Positions 7,762-9,807 of a stretch of DNA of 9,807 nt are shown here, piece by piece. A program made the position numbers and the translations under genes. Source of the stretch: JAAAPF01 sp964481035 (GTDB taxonomy: Bacteria; Pseudomonadota; Alphaproteobacteria; Geminicoccales; Geminicoccaceae); NCBI GenBank assembly GCA_964481035.1, contig CAYZSE010000122.1:1-9807 (forward strand), in the 5' to 3' direction. Within the stretch, counting starts at the first letter, position 1. The number at the start of each line of letters is the position of its first letter. The notes below the pieces were generated by a model, which did no database searches, had not been told where the DNA came from, and saw only the letters and a program-made list of their open reading frames with translations.

Positions 7762-8637
7762 TCAGGCGTCCGCCTGGAGCTTGTCCTGGGTGCGCGTCGC
7801 GAAGTCCGTCGCGTCGTGGCGCTCGTGCAGCTGGCTCGCGAGGTCGCCGCTCGTGCGGTTGACCATGCGGCCACGTCGCACCGGCGGGCGCGCCTCGATC
7901 TGCTCGGCCCAGCGGGTCACGTGCGCGTAGGAGCCGACGTCGAGGAACTCGCCCGCGCCGTAGAGCCGGCCGAGCGCGAGCTGGCCGTACCAGGGCCAGA
8001 TCGCCATGTCGGCGATGGTGTAGTCGGGACCGGCGATGAACCGGCTCTCGGCGAGCCGCCTGTCGAGGACGTCGAGCTGCCGTTTGGCCTCCATCGTGTA
8101 GCGGTCGATGGGGTATTTCATCTTGGTGGGCGCGTAGGCGTAGAAGTGTCCGAACCCGCCGCCGACGTAGGGCGCGCTACCCACCTGCCAGAACAGCCAG
8201 GAGAGCGTCTCCGCCCGGGCCGCACCGCCCATCGGCAGGAACGCGCCGAACTTCTCGGCGAGGTGGACGAGGATCGCACCGGATTCGAAGACACGGATAG
8301 GTTCGGCCCCGCTGCGGTCGACCAGCGCCGGGATCTTGGAGTTCGGGTTGATCGCAACGAACCCCGAGCCGAACTGATCGCCCTCGCCGATGCGGATGAG
8401 CCAGCCGTCGTACTCGGCCCCCGCATGGCCCAGGGCCAAGAGCTCCTCGAGCATCACGGTGACCTTCACGCCGTTGGGCGTGCCTTGGGAGTAGAGCTGC
8501 AGCGGGTGCGCGCCGACCGGCAGCTCCTTCTCGTGGGTGGCACCGGCGACGGGTCGGTTGGTCTTCGCGAACTCCCCGCCGTTCGCCTCATCCCAGGTCC
8601 AAACGCGGGGCGGCTCGTAGGCTAGATCGTCGTGCAT
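7762..8637 (-). CDS. yghU: Glutathione-dependent disulfide-bond oxidoreductase, YghU type
   Basis: GST-fold enzyme of the nu class. The E. coli protein binds two glutathione molecules per active site and reduces organic disulfides such as 2-hydroxyethyl disulfide, with weak peroxidase activity. The product of 291 residues is very close in length and sequence to E. coli YghU (about 288). Shared stretches include 'RVWTWDEANGG', 'HEKELPVGAHPLQLYS', 'GTPNGVKVTVMLEELLALG', 'NPNSKIPAL', 'RVFESGAILVHLAEKFG', 'GGGFGHFY', 'YTIADMAIWPWYG' and 'GRMVNRTSG'. N27 and T53/N55 correspond to residues that contact glutathione. I chose the ATG at 8637, since its N-terminus fits YghU and GGAAG lies five bases upstream. 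The in-frame ATG at 8649 (four residues longer) is possible. It follows the gene upstream on the minus strand within 15 bases, so co-transcription is likely. Confidence 0.96.
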   Translation of the reverse strand: MHDDLAYEPPRVWTWDEANGGEFAKTNRPVAGATHEKELPVGAHPLQLYSQGTPNGVKVTVMLEELLALGHAGAEYDGWLIRIGEGDQFGSGFVAINPNSKIPALVDRSGAEPIRVFESGAILVHLAEKFGAFLPMGGAARAETLSWLFWQVGSAPYVGGGFGHFYAYAPTKMKYPIDRYTMEAKRQLDVLDRRLAESRFIAGPDYTIADMAIWPWYGQLALGRLYGAGEFLDVGSYAHVTRWAEQIEARPPVRRGRMVNRTSGDLASQLHERHDATDFATRTQDKLQADA

Positions 8638-8652
8638 CTGAGCTTCCATGCG

Positions 8653-9228
8653 TCATGGCTGGCGCACCGGGGCGTCGTCGCCCCCGCTTCGTCCAGACAT
8701 ACGACGAATCATGCGGCTTGGTAGAGACAACCCCGCGTGAGGGCGATCCCGGCCGCGCCCGGCGGGCAGCGTACACGGGCGGTGGACCGGACCGTCGGTC
8801 ACGCTCGCCGCGCGGTCGCCCACCCCCGTGAAGGCGAGGACGGCCGCCGCTGCCGCCCGGCCCGGCCCCGGCACGTGCGCGCTCGCCGGCGTCTCCGCCA
8901 CCTCGGCGAGCGATGACGGATGGGCGAGGAGGACGAGGTCGGCCACGTCGAGCTCTTCCAACCCGGTCGTCGGCATCGTCCAGGCGACGCGCGTCGACCG
9001 GCAGGCCGCCTCCAACCGGGCGCGAAGGCGCCGCCGGGCGACCGGCTCGACCTCCGCCAGCGCCGGCACGGGGCCCTCGGCATAGGCCGCGGCGACCATC
9101 CAGGCCGCCGGCGTGCGCCAGACCACGTCCAGCGACGTGCGCAGCTCGGCCGCGAGCCGGAGCGCGGCGTCGAGCGGAACGTCGACGCGGTCGGTCACCA
9201 GCACGCGGCGGGGTCGGGTCTCGACCAC
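8653..9228 (-). CDS. Hypothetical protein, possibly degenerate universal-stress fold
   Basis: 191 residues from GTG 9228. That start has an excellent ribosome binding site (GAGGGGGGAG, 8 bases upstream) and overlaps the end of the Lon-like gene by 34 bases. The first 135 residues have the coding signature of the region (G/C in nearly all third positions). They alternate short hydrophobic strands with helices: 'RRVLVTDRVDVPLDAALRLAAEL', 'SLDVVWRT', 'ARLEAACRSTRVAWTM' and 'VADLVLLAHPSS'. This resembles the strand-helix order of a UspA-type alpha/beta fold, but the nucleotide-binding glycine motif 'GxxGx(9)G(S/T)' is absent. I do not firmly recognise the family. The last about 30 codons shift to A/T-ending codons, suggesting a frameshift or a decayed end. 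It sits between the Lon-like protease and yghU, as if in an operon. Confidence 0.65.
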   Translation of the reverse strand: MVETRPRRVLVTDRVDVPLDAALRLAAELRTSLDVVWRTPAAWMVAAAYAEGPVPALAEVEPVARRRLRARLEAACRSTRVAWTMPTTGLEELDVADLVLLAHPSSLAEVAETPASAHVPGPGRAAAAAVLAFTGVGDRAASVTDGPVHRPCTLPAGRGRDRPHAGLSLPSRMIRRMSGRSGGDDAPVRQP

Positions 9229-9807
9229 GGCTCAATCTCCCCCCTCGTCCCGGTCGGCCGGCGCCCCGACGGCGCCCTGGCGGCGGCTCGGCCGTAGTCC
9301 CGGCGCGCCTCGGCGAAGGCCCGCAGCCGCGCCTCGACGCGGCCGTGGACGCTGTCGGAGGAAAACGTCCCGCCGCCGGCGCGCGCGCCGGCCTCGAGGC
9401 CCGTCAGCAGCGCCAGCCCGTCGTCGATGTGGCGCACGGCCCGGAGGTGGAACCGACCGGCCGCCACGGCCGCGCGGACGCGCGCGTGCAGCATGCGGCA
9501 GCGCCGGTTGCTCGCCGGGATCAGCACCCCCTGGTCGCCGGTGAGCCCGCGCGCCGCGCAGAGATCGAAGAAGCCCTCGATCTTCTCGTTGACCCCGCCG
9601 ATGGCCCGGACCTCGCCGAGCTGGTCGACCGACCCGGTGACGGCGAAGCGCTGGTCGATCGGGACCTCCGCCAAGGCCGAGAGCAGCGCATGGAGCTCGG
9701 CGGACGAGGCGCTGTCGCCGTCGACGCCACCCTTAGGACTGCTCGAAGACGAGGCTCGCGTGCAGGGAGAGCGGCAGATCCGTCGCGTACTGTGCGCCGA
9801 GACAGCC
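9195..9807 (-). CDS. Lon-related ATP-dependent protease, C-terminal part, with frameshift
   Basis: Proteolytic domain (S16, Lon type) of the COG1067 AAA+ protease group; the ATPase part lies beyond the right edge. Read leftward from 9807, the first frame gives 'GCLGAQYATDLPLSLHASLVFEQS' and meets TAA at 9733-9735. One base later the next frame continues with 'GGVDGDSASSAELHALLSAL', 'FAVTGSVDQLGEVRAIGG' and 'VNEKIEGFFDLCAARG', then 'TGDQGVLIPASN'. The catalytic dyad is Ser (codon 9711-9713) and Lys (codon 9582-9584), 43 residues apart as in E. coli Lon (Ser679 and Lys722). The C-terminus 'DSVHGRVEARLRAFAEARR' is typical and is followed by a 30-residue variable end. The frameshift would kill the protein unless it is an assembly error or is bypassed. 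The next gene starts inside its last 34 bases. Confidence 0.9.
   Translation of the reverse strand, partial: AVSAHSTRRICRSPCTRASSSSSPKGGVDGDSASSAELHALLSALAEVPIDQRFAVTGSVDQLGEVRAIGGVNEKIEGFFDLCAARGLTGDQGVLIPASNRRCRMLHARVRAAVAAGRFHLRAVRHIDDGLALLTGLEAGARAGGGTFSSDSVHGRVEARLRAFAEARRDYGRAAARAPSGRRPTGTRGEIEPWSRPDPAACW
9237..9246 (-). promoter_or_regulatory. Strong ribosome binding site for the gene starting at 9228
   Basis: On the minus strand GAGGGGGGAG lies 8 bases before GTG 9228, inside the 3' end of the Lon-like gene. It fixes the GTG start and supports coupled translation of the two genes. Confidence 0.65.
9732..9735 (-). other. Frameshift position in the Lon-like protease gene
   Basis: The minus strand reads TCC TAAG GGT GGC where the family needs Ser-Tyr-Gly-Gly (TCC TAC/T GGN GGC): four bases stand in place of the tyrosine codon. 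The extra base lies in this TAAG, and it creates a TAA stop. Confidence 0.75.

Noticed and set aside
7723..8625. A 300-codon open frame on the plus strand opposite yghU
   Set aside because: The reverse strand encodes an unmistakable YghU; the plus-strand product is Arg/Val/Asp-rich mirror sequence.

Overview
The window is very GC-rich, with C or G at most third codon positions, and is densely coding. It looks like an alphaproteobacterial chromosome. The support is a DUF1192-type small protein (a family I know mainly from Alphaproteobacteria), a glyoxalase I with the C-terminal end seen in that class, a CTA-type -10 element before a tRNA gene, and house-keeping genes of that group. This is inference from gene content; no rRNA or other taxonomic marker is present. 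There is no CRISPR array, transposase, integrase or phage gene, and I found no clearly new multi-gene system.

Layout. At the left edge the N-terminal half of the membrane protease HtpX runs leftward. It is divergent from a two-domain malic enzyme (malic enzyme plus phosphotransacetylase-like domain, MaeB type) at 678-3008. After a 195-base gap that may hold a promoter comes a rightward group: an adrenodoxin-type [2Fe-2S] ferredoxin, a small cupin, glyoxalase I and an SDR oxidoreductase (3204-5259). Next is a decayed stretch (5357-5716) that reads as the first third of a DUF5765-like membrane protein. It is open in frame into a DUF1192 protein, which overlaps a zinc-ribbon Nudix hydrolase by four bases. 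A tRNA-Pro(TGG) with its own likely promoter follows. Only 34 bases beyond it is a glutathione S-transferase-like gene with an unusual 140-residue proline/alanine-rich tail.

The right part is on the minus strand: a YghU-type glutathione-dependent disulfide-bond oxidoreductase (7762-8637), a poorly conserved protein that may be a universal-stress-type fold, and at the right edge the C-terminal end of a Lon-related (COG1067 type) ATP-dependent protease. These three lie head to tail, with one overlap and one very short gap, and read as one operon transcribed leftward.

How the genes fit together. Several products concern glutathione, thiol or redox chemistry and protein quality control: glyoxalase I, a GST-like protein, YghU, a ferredoxin, an SDR, HtpX and the Lon-like protease. 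MaeB would supply NADPH. This is a loose theme, not a demonstrated pathway.

The observations most worth a second look are the one-base frameshift with a stop codon just before the catalytic serine of the Lon-like protease, the truncated DUF5765-like remnant fused in frame to DUF1192, the tRNA-Pro in the leader of the GST-like gene, and that gene's long disordered tail.
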